Source: Perilla frutescens (Eukaryota; Streptophyta; Magnoliopsida; Lamiales; Lamiaceae). From it: a DNA stretch of 64,000 nt. This document shows positions 48,437 through 58,762 of the stretch, one piece after another; positions within the stretch are counted from its first letter, which is position 1; each line of letters starts with the position of its first letter. Under the pieces are notes generated by a model, which was not told where the DNA came from, did no database searches, and saw nothing but the letters and a program-made list of their open reading frames with translations. The stretch is taken from assembly GCA_026008535.1 (NCBI GenBank), contig BRKX01000002.1, forward strand, positions 75,847,380 through 75,911,379, in the 5' to 3' direction. Made by a program: the position numbers and the translations under genes.

Positions 48437-51400
48437 CTAGCTAAAAGGCTCTAACCAGTCGCCATTAACCTCGATGGAAAGATGGGGTTTGTTGCGCCAC
48501 TTAGAATCAATGTGTAATTCTGGACAAAGCGCAATATATAAACTTTGTAATCTAGTGAGGCTTGCTAATGCATCGACAGAGGGCAGACGCCTCAAATTTT
48601 TGCAATTGTATAGGTATAGCCTCTCTAGAGATGAGAGATTCCCAAACCATCCAGGAAATTCTTCTATTCCAAAATTCCGTAAGTTCAACTCAGAAAGAGC
48701 AGTGAGATTTTGAATTGATTCGGGCAGATTTTCCCAAATTTCCATCCCCTCCAACTGTAATCTAACAAGTGAGTGGGAGCATGCCAACAATATGCCATCG
48801 ACAGTCTTTTTAATGGCAACACTATGCTCCCTCAACCAGCCCGTACTAACATCTATCTCTAATTCTCGCAAGCTGCGAAAAGGCCAATTTTCAACACCAT
48901 AAGTAGCCATGAATTCCGTAACAACAATTCTCAATTCTGTGAGACGATGAGCTGATATTGCGAGGCAGCCTATCACCATAGGTAGATTCCTTAGGCTGTT
49001 TAATCTCTTCAATGAAAGTCTCTCGAGCGACGGCGCCCACGACTCAATCGTATCAGGTGGTAAATCCATCAGCCCTTGGCAATCTTCGATCAACAGACTA
49101 CGGAGTACTCCCTGTGACTGTCCGCCACTTGGATACCCTATCGACGTCATATCCGGACAACCATCAATAATCAACTCCTCCAAAGAATTGAGGGTGCCCA
49201 GACCGTCTGGTAATTTTCTCAACTTCTTGCAACTCCTTATCGTCAACTTTTTGAGATCCTGATTATTATGGAATAACCAATCAGGGAGACATTCCAATCC
49301 ATCTAATTGTTCTATATAAAGCTCTTTCAGTGACCTTAATTTGACCCCACATATGCTAGCCAAAGGTATGTAGCTGTCCATATTAACAATTTCCAGTGTT
49401 GTAAGACATGACGAGAAATAACTTGGAACACTCATCAATTGATTGCACCGATTGATCTTCAAGTATTGAAGGTGAGGAAATACCTTTGCACAATTAGGTC
49501 TAGTTTCAGTTGGACTCCCAAATTCTACTTCTTCTCACTCTCTGAGCTTAAGCATAGCTGACAATGTGAGCCTTTCAAGGGCTGGAAACACAATATTTAT
49601 CTCATTGTCAGTGCCGTAAAATAAAGAATTTATAGACTTCAGATTTGAAAACCAACCCAGATAAAGAGACTTGAGATTTGGCAACTGCCCCAACGCAGGG
49701 ATTTCCTCACATTCGTTGCACCGCGAGAGTCTTATCTCCATCAACTTGTTAAGTCCTACCCAAGAGCCTTTAAGATCATCTCGTACTGCCATCTTCAGTG
49801 TCCATAATGGGAATCTTTTGGCTCTGAATCCACTAATCTCTAACTTCTTCAAATTTGGGTGAGGTTGGAGGCCATCCAACACATTCTTATCATTTTCACT
49901 TTCACCTATTCTTCGCCATTCAAAGATCAACTCGAATAAGTTTGGATTCTGAAATATATTAGATTTCCTAGCCTCTTCTTTGCTATGCACCTCTTCCAAA
50001 CAACTAATCTTTATTTTTCCTTTAAGATTTTTCAAACTTCCGAGCTCTTCAATTTGACGGCCCTTCTCGTCGCCCACTCTAAAGTGAGTTAGTGTTTGGA
50101 GTGAAGTTAATCTCCCAATCTCGGGAAACAACTTTGTATGAATTGTAATAAAAAGATGCCTTAAGCTAGTCAAGTATTTAAACGTACTTGGCAGCTTCCA
50201 CACATCCGTTCTCAATGTTTGCAAGTGATGGAGTTCTCCAAACGAGTCCGGCAAATATTTAATTGTTGTCTTTTCAATATTAAGATTTCTCAAATGTATC
50301 AACTTCCTAATTGAACTCGGCAACTCTTCAACTCCATGACCACTCAGAGTTAGAGCATGCAAACATTTGAAGTCGGAGAATTTGATATGAGAAATATTAC
50401 CTTTGAAGAATAATGTCCGCAAATGTTTTGCTCGTTCTTTTGAAATAGGACACGATTCATATCCGTAGTGTTGACGACCTTGATTGATGCCATTTGGATT
50501 TTTAGAAGAACCCAAAACAGAACATGCAAGATCATGCACAAGATCGTGCATCACACAAATTTCGACATTTCCATAGTCATCTCTCCCCGCAACTTGTAGT
50601 AAAGAGTTCTGTAGAAGAATGTTTAAAAACTTGATGCCCACAGACTCCATATCATTTCCTCGATCAGCTTGAAGAAACTCTTCAGCCATCCAGAGCTCAA
50701 TCAGTTCCTGCTTCACAATTCTTTCACCTTTTGGGAAAATCGAACAGTATGCAAAACACTTCTTGAGTGATGGTGAAGACAAATTATCATAGCTCAATCT
50801 CAAAATTTTAGAGATGTTATCCCCATCATCACCTGAAAGCCATTTCTCTTGGATTTCCAGCCACTCTTGTTCTGATTTATCCAGCAGAACTCCCCCAACT
50901 ACGTTGGCAGCTAATGGCAAACCTTGACATCTTCTTGCAATGTTTCCTCCAACGATCTCATGAAACTCTGATGGAACAATATCCATGTTTGGAAAAGCTT
51001 TCGCTTTGATTATTGACCAGCAATCTTCATTAGATAATCCATTTAAATGATGGAGATAAAATGGGTTCGCAATCCGAGCAACCTCTGCACTTCTGGTTGT
51101 GATGATAATGCCATTTCCATTGGTAGAAGTAACTCCCGACAAGGAATTCATAAAACCCTCCCACTTCTGAAGATCTTGATTCCAGACGTCATCAAGAACA
51201 AGAAGATAAGTTTTAGCTTTCAAAGCTTTCTGAAGATTTTTAAGAATATCTTGCCTAGTCCCACCTTCATCGTGTTTAGCTTTGAAAGATTTTTTAAGCT
51301 TTTCTGAAATAGCTCCCCTCCTCCCAGTTGCTTCATTCCTTTCTTCATGGACCCGCTCACTACTTTCAGCCTCATCAGTTTCTGAAGTGAAGGATGCAAG

Positions 51401-51522
51401 AATTTTATTGAAAAGAATTATAGGATCAAAAGTTTGAGAAACATGCACCCAAATAAGTGATCCAAATCTCGTCTTGATGTTCTGATGATTGAAGAGTTTC
51501 CGAGCCAGCGTGGTCTTCCCCA

Positions 51523-51877
51523 TATTGAGATGTCTCCACCGACCCCTCTAGAAACATGGAGAAGCTACAAGCACTAGCTAGAGTATCTAGAACCTAGGAG
51601 ACTTAGTCTATAGAATAAAATATTGCTAGTAGGTAGAAGAGGATTCTAGAGCTAGCTTGAAAGCTCTTAAATCCACCGCCATTCACTACTATAAATAGGC
51701 CTAGATACTAGCCATTTTGTAGCAAGTAAGTGAGCTACAATTGAGTGTAAGAAAAGCAATATATTAGCTACTCTAGAGAGATAGTCGAGAGTTGCTAGTG
51801 AGAGTTGTAAATTGAGTGTGATACTTTGCAATAATAAATTCTTCTTTATTATATTTGAGAGCTTCCTATATTCAACA
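51523..51877 (+). repeat. Copia 5' LTR
   Basis: 355 bp; one substitution from the 3' LTR. Confidence 0.95.
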
Positions 51878-52028
51878 ACGTGGTATCAGAGCCACGTTAA
51901 TCGATAGCGTGGTTAAGCAAGGCTGTGGGTTCGTCGTCAACACAAGAGGAGATTATTAAGGTCGTGCACAATCTCAGATTGTGAAGCGAGGAGGCTTACT
52001 TTGTTACGCGGAGGTAATCAAAGTCACG

Positions 52029-55000
52029 ATGGCCGAACTACACGTGGTAGGCGGAATGAAGCAACTCAATAATCATAACTACACCACTTGGGAGACTTGC
52101 ATGGAGTCCTATCTCCAAGGGCAAGATCTGTGGGAGGTAGTTGGTGGAAAAGAGACGACGCCGCCGGAGGAAGCCGAAGCCTTGAGAAAATGGAAGATCA
52201 AGGCGGGGAAAGCAATGTACGCGCTCAAGACTACAGTAAGCGAAAATTTGTTGGAGCATATTCGGGCAGCTACCACTCCAAAGGAGGCGTGGGACAATTT
52301 GGCGACACTGTTCAGCAAGAAGAATGAGTTCAAGCTGCAACTCTTGGAGAATGAGCTCCTATCACTCAGGCAAGGAGATATGCCAGTTCGCGACTATTTT
52401 AACAAGGTACGCACTCTTTGCCGTGAAATTTCGGAATTGGATTCCTCTAGTAAAATATCAGAAGCTAAGATGCGTAGAATAATTATACATGGGCTAAAAC
52501 CCGAATTTAGGGCAATAATGACCTCCATACAAGGATGGTCAGAGCAACCTTCTTTGGTCAATCTTGAAAATCTTTTGGCTGACCAAGAAGCTCTGACCGG
52601 ACAAATGGAGGAGGTTTCATTAAAAAGAGATAATGAAGCCTTATTTAGCCATAATAAAAAGAAAGGATTCTCGCATCTTAAAAATGAATATAAAGGAAAA
52701 GAAGAAAATAGTTCTAAGGCTAGAGGAATCCAACCGAATCGTCAAAAGAAGGGTCCACCGTCCAAGGGCAACAAGAAGGGGAGTTGCTACGTATGTGGCA
52801 AACCAAATCACTATGCCCAAGATTGTTGGCATAGGATGAATGCTGCCGAAGGGAATATAGCCACATCCAACAAGAAAGAAAATTGTAGCAGTGAAGAAGA
52901 GTGGGTCGTTGAGGCATCCACTGCGATAGTTGAGAAAGCTGAGCCGAGGCCAATAGAAGAATTGGCGCTAGCAGTCGTCCCCGTTGAGAAGATAAATTAC
53001 GAGAAAGATTGGATAGTCGATTCAGGCTGCTCCAATCATATGACGGGAGACAAGGAGAAGCTCCAAGACACAAAGGAGTATCGAGGAGGCCAAATAGTGG
53101 TGACCGCCGACAACTCAAGATTGCCGATAGCACACATCGGCAAGACACTCATCACACCGCGGTTCAGTCCCAGTCAAGTGCAGCTGCAGGACGTCTATCA
53201 TGTTCCGAGAATGAAGAAGAATCTCCTGTCTGTGGCGCAAATGACAGATACAGGTAAATACGTACTTTTCGGACCTAAGGATGTTAAGGTGTATCAAAAT
53301 CTTAAAGTTATAGGTACACCTATCATGGAGGGTCAAAAGCTAGAGTCTATCTATGTTATGTCGGCTGAGTCGGCATATGTAGATAAGACTCGAAAGAACG
53401 AGACTGCAGACTTGTGGCACGCGAGGCTAGGACACGTGAGCTACCATAAGCTCAAAGTGATGATGAAGAAGTCGATGCTCAAGGGACTCCCTATGCTGGA
53501 AGTTCGAGAAGACACGGTGTGTGCTGGTTGTCAATACGGTAAAGCGCATCAACTACCGTTTGAAGAATCAAACTACAGAGCAAAGAAGCCGCTGGAGATG
53601 GTTCACTCCGATGTGTTCGGACCGGTCAATCAACCATCAATTAGAGGGATGCGCTATATGCTGACGTTCATCGACGATTTCTCAAGGTATGTGTGGGTTT
53701 TCTTTATGAAAGAAAAATCAGAAGTCTTTGAAATATTTAAAGATTTCAAAGAAAATGTGGAGAGAGAAATCGGAGATAAGATCCAGTGTCTTCGCACGGA
53801 TAACGGGGGAGAATACACATCAAAAATATTCTCCAAGTATCTCAGGGAGCAAAAGATACACCACCAGTTGACGTGCCCAAATACACCACAACAAAATGGT
53901 GTAGCTGAAAGGAAGAATCGGCACCTTGCTGAAACGTGTCGAAGCATGATACATGCTAAGAATGTACCAGCAAGATTTTGGGCGGAGTGCATGAACACAG
54001 CAGCACATGTGATAAATAGGCTACCACAAGCAAAGTTGGACTTTGTGTCACCGTTCGAGAAGTTATGGAACACCAAATCGGTAGTCAGCCACTTCAGAGT
54101 GTTTGGATGTGTGTGCTACGTGTTCGTGCCGAGCCACCTTCGAAGCAAGTTCAATAAGAAGGCGATCAGGTGTATCTTCGTGGGATATGACAACCAGAGG
54201 AAAGTATGGAGATGCTGCGATCCAACTACGAACAAATGCTACACGTCACGCCATGTGGTCTTCGATGAAGCATCCTCCTGGAACACACAACAAGAGTTGG
54301 AGTTTCAAGGATCAAAGGAGATTAAAGACAGGCTCGAAGAAGAGTTGGTGAAGCTTCCAGAAGCTCAAGAAGGTGACAAAGAGATCGAAGGCGCTGAAGA
54401 GCCGAATGTCGGAGGAGACTCTCCAGAAATAAGAAGGCCGAGCCAAATTGAAGAGATCCAGGTACCGCAAGAAGAAGATGAAGAATCTCCAAGTCCACCA
54501 CAACTAAGGAGGACTACGAGACAGAGGAAGCCCAATCCCAGGTACGCCAATGTAGCCGTCGAGGAGGACGCAAATATGAAAGAGCCAGAGACATTTGAAG
54601 AAGCAACCCAACGCAGTGAGTGGAGACAAGCGATGGGGGAAGAGATCATGGCTCTAAGGAAAAATGAGACGTGGGATTTGGTGCCCAAACCAGCCGGAGT
54701 TAGACCCATCTCGTGCAAATGGGTATACAAGATCAAGAAGCGGCCTGACGGATCGATAGAGAGGTACAAGGCTCGACTTGTGGCCAGAGGATTCTCACAG
54801 CAATACGGGTTGGACTACGAAGAGACCTTCAGCCCAGTTGCGAAGATCACCACAATACGAGTGCTGATCGCATTAGCCGCTAGCAAGGGATGGAAGCTGT
54901 GGCAAATGGATGTCAAGAATGCGTTCCTACACGGAGAGCTCGACAAAGAGATATACATGGTGCAGCCCATGGGATTCGAAGATGAGAAAAATCCAGGCCA

Positions 55001-55451
55001 CGTGTGCAAGCTGAAGAAGGCATTATACGGGTTGAAGCAGGCACCCCGAGCATGGTACGGTAAGATTGCTGAATTTCTAACTCAGTGTGGTTATTCAGTT
55101 ACACCAGCAGATTCAAGTCTCTTCGTCAAGGAACATGGAGGAAAACTAGCAATAGTGCTAGTGTATGTGGACGATATCATCATCACCGGAGATGACGAAG
55201 AAGAGATTCAGCAAAGCAGGAGAAACCTATCTGTGAGGTTTCAAATGAAGGAACTCGGAGAGCTCAAGCATTTCTTGGGGCTCGAATTAAAGAAGACAGA
55301 TAAAGGGTTGTTCCTGTACCAGCTGAAGTATGCTAGTGACCTACTGAGGAAATTCGAGATGCTGGATTGCAAGCCGTCATCAACACCGATCGAAGCAAAC
55401 ATCAAGTTGTGCGGCGATGAAGGCAAAGAAGGCAGTTGGTCGGGAGCTTAA
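52029..55451 (+). CDS. Copia gag-pol, frame broken before RNase H
   Basis: A single ORF of about 1140 residues from MAELHVVGG (the frame is open 16 codons upstream; this ATG fits the start of the gag domain). Order: gag UBN2-type domain, zinc knuckle CYVCGKPNHYAQDC (~residue 253), aspartic protease WIVDSGCSNH (~330), GAG-pre-integrase LWHARLGH (~461), integrase with D (HSDVFGP), D (RTDNGGEY) and E (NGVAERKN), reverse transcriptase from WDLVPKP (~882) to YVDDIIITG (~1046). The frame ends after LCGDEGKEGSWSGA; a short deletion with frame change near 55420-55436 separates it from the RNase H part. Such gene order (integrase before reverse transcriptase) defines copia. With the frame broken, this copy is unlikely to make complete Pol. 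Confidence 0.93.
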   Translation: MAELHVVGGMKQLNNHNYTTWETCMESYLQGQDLWEVVGGKETTPPEEAEALRKWKIKAGKAMYALKTTVSENLLEHIRAATTPKEAWDNLATLFSKKNEFKLQLLENELLSLRQGDMPVRDYFNKVRTLCREISELDSSSKISEAKMRRIIIHGLKPEFRAIMTSIQGWSEQPSLVNLENLLADQEALTGQMEEVSLKRDNEALFSHNKKKGFSHLKNEYKGKEENSSKARGIQPNRQKKGPPSKGNKKGSCYVCGKPNHYAQDCWHRMNAAEGNIATSNKKENCSSEEEWVVEASTAIVEKAEPRPIEELALAVVPVEKINYEKDWIVDSGCSNHMTGDKEKLQDTKEYRGGQIVVTADNSRLPIAHIGKTLITPRFSPSQVQLQDVYHVPRMKKNLLSVAQMTDTGKYVLFGPKDVKVYQNLKVIGTPIMEGQKLESIYVMSAESAYVDKTRKNETADLWHARLGHVSYHKLKVMMKKSMLKGLPMLEVREDTVCAGCQYGKAHQLPFEESNYRAKKPLEMVHSDVFGPVNQPSIRGMRYMLTFIDDFSRYVWVFFMKEKSEVFEIFKDFKENVEREIGDKIQCLRTDNGGEYTSKIFSKYLREQKIHHQLTCPNTPQQNGVAERKNRHLAETCRSMIHAKNVPARFWAECMNTAAHVINRLPQAKLDFVSPFEKLWNTKSVVSHFRVFGCVCYVFVPSHLRSKFNKKAIRCIFVGYDNQRKVWRCCDPTTNKCYTSRHVVFDEASSWNTQQELEFQGSKEIKDRLEEELVKLPEAQEGDKEIEGAEEPNVGGDSPEIRRPSQIEEIQVPQEEDEESPSPPQLRRTTRQRKPNPRYANVAVEEDANMKEPETFEEATQRSEWRQAMGEEIMALRKNETWDLVPKPAGVRPISCKWVYKIKKRPDGSIERYKARLVARGFSQQYGLDYEETFSPVAKITTIRVLIALAASKGWKLWQMDVKNAFLHGELDKEIYMVQPMGFEDEKNPGHVCKLKKALYGLKQAPRAWYGKIAEFLTQCGYSVTPADSSLFVKEHGGKLAIVLVYVDDIIITGDDEEEIQQSRRNLSVRFQMKELGELKHFLGLELKKTDKGLFLYQLKYASDLLRKFEMLDCKPSSTPIEANIKLCGDEGKEGSWSGA

Positions 55452-56128
55452 TCTACCTAACTCTGACGAGGCCAGACATCACATACGCAGTAGGGATCGC
55501 GAGTCGATTTATGGAGAAACCGAAGAAGCCACATCTCGAGCTAGTCCGACGTATACTCAGGTACGTAAAAGGTACTATTGACTATGGATTATTTTACAAG
55601 AAAAATAAAGACTACCAGATTATTGGATACTGTGACGCGGACTACGCCGGATGCCGAGACACGAGAAGGTCCACTACTGGCTATGTCTTCAACTTTGGAT
55701 CAGGGGCAGTTTCTTGGTGCAGCAAGAGACAACCAACGGTATCACTGTCCACAGCAGAAGCCGAGTACCGAGCAGCAGCGATGGCAGCTCAAGAGAGTGT
55801 GTGGTTGGTACAATTAATGAAGGATCTACACCAACCAACTAACTATGCGGTCAAGTTGTATTGCGACAATCAGTCAGCTATCCGCATAGCAGAGAACCCA
55901 ATCTGTCACGCAAGAACGAAGCATGTGGAGGTGCACTACCATTTTCTAAGGGAAAAGGTGCTCAAAGAAGAAATCAAGATGGAGCATGTGAACACAGAAA
56001 GACAAATAGCTGACGTGTTCACCAAAGGGCTCAACGTTTCCAAGTTTGAAGAATTTCGAGCACAACTCGGATTGGTTCGGAAGGAAAGCGTGGAGCATGA
56101 AGGAGTCGGTGTCGAGGGGGAGTATTGA
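55436..56128 (+). CDS. Copia RNase H portion of pol, out of frame with gag-pol
   Basis: Starting at LVGSLIYLTLTRPDI, the frame holds the connection region and RNase H with YCDADYAG, SLSTAEAEY, DNQSAIRIA and ARTKHVEVHYH, the usual copia C-terminus. There is no ATG start; it is the remainder of pol after the frame break and ends just before the 3' LTR. Confidence 0.9.
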   Translation: MVGSLIYLTLTRPDITYAVGIASRFMEKPKKPHLELVRRILRYVKGTIDYGLFYKKNKDYQIIGYCDADYAGCRDTRRSTTGYVFNFGSGAVSWCSKRQPTVSLSTAEAEYRAAAMAAQESVWLVQLMKDLHQPTNYAVKLYCDNQSAIRIAENPICHARTKHVEVHYHFLREKVLKEEIKMEHVNTERQIADVFTKGLNVSKFEEFRAQLGLVRKESVEHEGVGVEGEY

Positions 56129-56477
56129 GATGTCTCCACCGACCCCTCTAGAAACATGGAGAAGCTACAAGCACTAGCTAGAGTATCTAGAACCTAGGAG
56201 ACTTAGTCTATAGAATAAAATATTGCTAGTAGGTAGAAGAGGATTCTAGAGCTAGCTTGAAAGCTCTTAAATCCACCGCCATTCACTACTATAAATAGGC
56301 CTAGATACTAGCCATTTTGTAGCAAGTAAGTGAGCTACAATTGAGTGTAAGAAAAGCAATATATTAGCTACTCTAGAGAGATAGTCGAGAGTTGCTAGTG
56401 AGAGTTGTAAATTGAGTGTGATACTTTGCAATAATAAATTCTTCTTTATTATATTTTAGAGCTTCCTATATTCAACA
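56123..56477 (+). repeat. Copia 3' LTR
   Basis: 355 bp, following the polypurine tract directly. Confidence 0.95.
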
Positions 56478-57095
56478 CCCCATTCCGCCCATCCCCACAA
56501 TCGCTACGACGGAGATCATCCTTTCCTCCTGGCACTGGGTCAGCTTCTCAACTATTTTGGGTGCATCATCATCTCTTCCAATGAAAATAGGATCAAGAGT
56601 GAAGGAATCAGTTTCGAAGGCAGCATCAGGAACAGCAGCAGGTGCACTCACGAGTATTTTTTTCAAGGCCGAGAGTGCTTGCATTTTGGTTGAGATAGTC
56701 GAAATCCTCATTGATCTGTTTGATTGTGAGAGCCATATTTCGTGGGCGTGCAATGTGATCAAATGAGGAGAAGAATGATATCACCTTTTCCTTCACAGTC
56801 TTCATTTTGTTGACTTCCTTGTGGAGAAGATGGTATTTGAGCACATCCAAAGCATTGTCAGCTCGAAAGGCCACAGCTTCAAGATTCTTGAGCCAAGTTC
56901 TGACAGCATCTTGGGTGATCAGCTTCGTCTCGGCGTCTTTCAAGTAGCTCTGAATAATGCTCAAATTCGTCTTCAGCTTTTCCGCATCTATGTCGAGACC
57001 TTTGATCAGTGAGATCTCTTCCTTTGTAAAGTTGATTAGGGTTTGAACAAGAACTTCAATTACAGCAGCGGCTCCTCCTTCCATTCGTTTTGCTT

Positions 57096-57110
57096 GAGAG
57101 AGAGAGAGAG
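57096..57110. repeat. (GA)n in the 5' leader of CNL copy C
   Basis: About 7 GA units, the shortest of the three full copies. Confidence 0.9.
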
Positions 57111-57295
57111 TGAATGTGCTTGCCAACTTCTTTAGCAAAGGTGTCGGTCGATCCGAAGAAAAGTGTATTTACGAAGTTCACAGTAGACTTTCCCCTGAGC
57201 ATCATCCAGCTGCATCGGAGGGCATGTGTCGGCGAAGGAGTGGTTGGGTGCACTACTCCTACATTAGGGTTGAATTTGCCGAACCCGTCCACCTC

Positions 57296-57770
57296 CCGTC
57301 AATATTCAAATATCACTTCCCCATAAATCACTATTCAAATAATATTTTTTGATAAAACTTTAGATCCACTTTCTGGAAAATTTTCGATTGGTGGACTTGA
57401 AAAAAAAAAAAAAAAAACTTTAGATCCACCTCCCATCAATATTCAAGAAACACTCCCCCCAAAAATCACTATCTAAATAATAATTTTTAATCAAACTTTA
57501 GATCCACCTCCCATCAATATTCGAGTAACACTTCCCCATAAATCACTATTCAAATAACAATTTCCAATAAAACCTTACTGTGCATTTACTACATTAGGCA
57601 AGTGCCGTAATAGGTGTTAAGGATGTAAATATACAGTAAAGGGACAAGTGTCAGTAGATCTGAAGGAAGTGTATTACACTGATTTCACAGTAAACTCTTT
57701 CGAGTAGTTGTGGAAATGCACGATTGAAATTCACAGTAAACTCTTTCGAGTAGTTGTGGAAATGCACGAC
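57296..57770. repeat. CNL-C promoter tandem repeats
   Basis: Three units like those at 11996-12225, one interrupted by TTCTGGAAAATTTTCGATTG and an A-run (57370-57415). A 46-bp tandem duplication containing CTCTTTCGAGTAGTTGTGG follows (57693, 57739). Confidence 0.85.
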
Positions 57771-58026
57771 TTTTCAATCATTTCTAGCATTTGGTGTCCA
57801 ATTTTAATTTTTATTACATTTTTATCTATTTTTTTTTTCAATTATAATTTATTTTAATTTAGTTTAATTTTATAATTATTATTTAGGGTTCATATATTCT
57901 ACTTTTTCGTATTGGGTCATAATAATGGGACATGGAAGGTTGATTATTCCAAACTTCAAATTTTACTTTTTCATAAATTGTATGATTTTATAAAATAATG
58001 ATACGATATGCAAAATTTAAAGTTAT

Positions 58027-58372
58027 GGGCAGGTTTTGTGTACATTTGGTGTACATCACACAGTCAATGCGCGTTTATCAAAAAATTCGTCAAAATTAAT
58101 ATCAAAGTATCATTTCAAAGCCCAAAAGTATAATTTGAATCATTAAAAAGTATCGGTTAGAAAAAAAAAGAAAAGAAAAAAATTATTAAAATCAGTATTA
58201 ATCAAAACACTAAAAAATATCATTCAAAATTAAAAAAAGTATCATTCAAAATTAAAAAAAGTATCACTTGTATCCTTAAAAAGTATCACCGATTTTGACG
58301 ATTGTTTTGGTTTTTTGACCTGATCAACGCATTGACCGTCTGATGTACATCTTATATACGAGAGTATTTGCG
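58027..58372. mobile_element. MITE with AGTATCATT tandem motif in the CNL-C promoter
   Basis: The target duplication TAAAGTTAT lies at 58018-58026 and 58373-58381. The inverted ends share GATGTACATCAGACGGTCAATGC / GGTGTACATCACACAGTCAATG. The interior repeats AAAAAGTATCATTCAAAATT. Copy A lacks it at 13860. Confidence 0.88.
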
Positions 58373-58635
58373 TAAAGTTATAAACCATATTGTACCCAAT
58401 ATTGGGTCAGCAATTTATATGGGCAATTTTTGGCTAAAAATTGATTTGTTAGGTAAGAAATAAAAGTAGGGAGATTTACGGGCAATCTGTTATAAATTAT
58501 AATTTTACATGAGAACACTTGCATTGGAAATAATTTTTTACTTTTTCTGCTAAAAGCTTACATTGTATACTTGAATATTTTTAAAAAATAAAAACAAACA
58601 TGCACACACTCTCTCTTTCTCTCTAACTTTCTCTT

Positions 58636-58740
58636 TTATGCATCTATGTCGAGACCTCGAATCAGTGAGATCTCTTCCTTGGAAAAGTTGATTAGGGTTT
58701 GAACAAGAACTTCAATTGCAGCAGCCGCTCCTCCTTCCAT
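58636..58740 (-). pseudogene. CNL N-terminal fragment C'
   Basis: Reads the first 34 codons of the family (MEGGAAAAIEVLVQ...ISLIRGLDIDA) and then meets TAA exactly where homology ends. It has a short GA run before the ATG. It is a partial duplicate upstream of copy C, as A' is for copy A. Translation of a 34-residue peptide is possible but unsupported. Confidence 0.85.
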
Positions 58741-58762
58741 TCTTTCGCTTGAGAGAGAGAGA

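Larger units (their letters stand above)
51523..56477 (+). mobile_element. Ty1/copia retrotransposon, young, non-canonical LTR ends
   Basis: Two 355-bp LTRs (51523-51877, 56123-56477) differ at one base (51857 G, 56457 T). The 5-bp target duplication CCCCA lies at 51518-51522 and 56478-56482. The LTRs begin TATTGA and end TCAACA, so the first dinucleotide is TA where TG would complete the inverted ends. The primer site TGGTATCAGAGCC (51881-51893) matches initiator methionine tRNA; the polypurine tract GAGGGGGAG is at 56114-56122. A TATAAATAGG lies in each LTR (51690, 56290). The element lies antisense to the CNL gene. Confidence 0.95.
48437..57084 (-). pseudogene. CC-NB-ARC-LRR copy C, disrupted by a copia element
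   Basis: Reading from 57084 the gene starts MEGGAAAVIEVLVQ and follows copy A. Three lesions break it: a one-base gain in an A-tract near 56660 (just after STLGLEK), the 4955-bp copia element between GMGGMG and KTTLARK of the P-loop, and TGG to TGA at 49532-49534 (LRE-stop where A has IEW and B has REW). The rest (NB-ARC 49535-51517, LRR down to 48437) is otherwise well preserved, with LLVLDDVW, GIIITTR, GLPLA, CFAYCSIFPKGE and MHD. The final codon before the stop is lost (ends LEPFS). The spacer between RNBS-A and kinase-2 is about 36 residues. A downstream product starting at MGKTTLARK is open but lacks the coiled coil and an intact Walker A. Confidence 0.95.

Noticed and set aside
55436..55451. 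Programmed frameshift at the copia pol break
   Set aside because: It lies between the reverse transcriptase and RNase H regions, where copia elements have one continuous frame, and coding sequence seems to be missing; a deletion is simpler.
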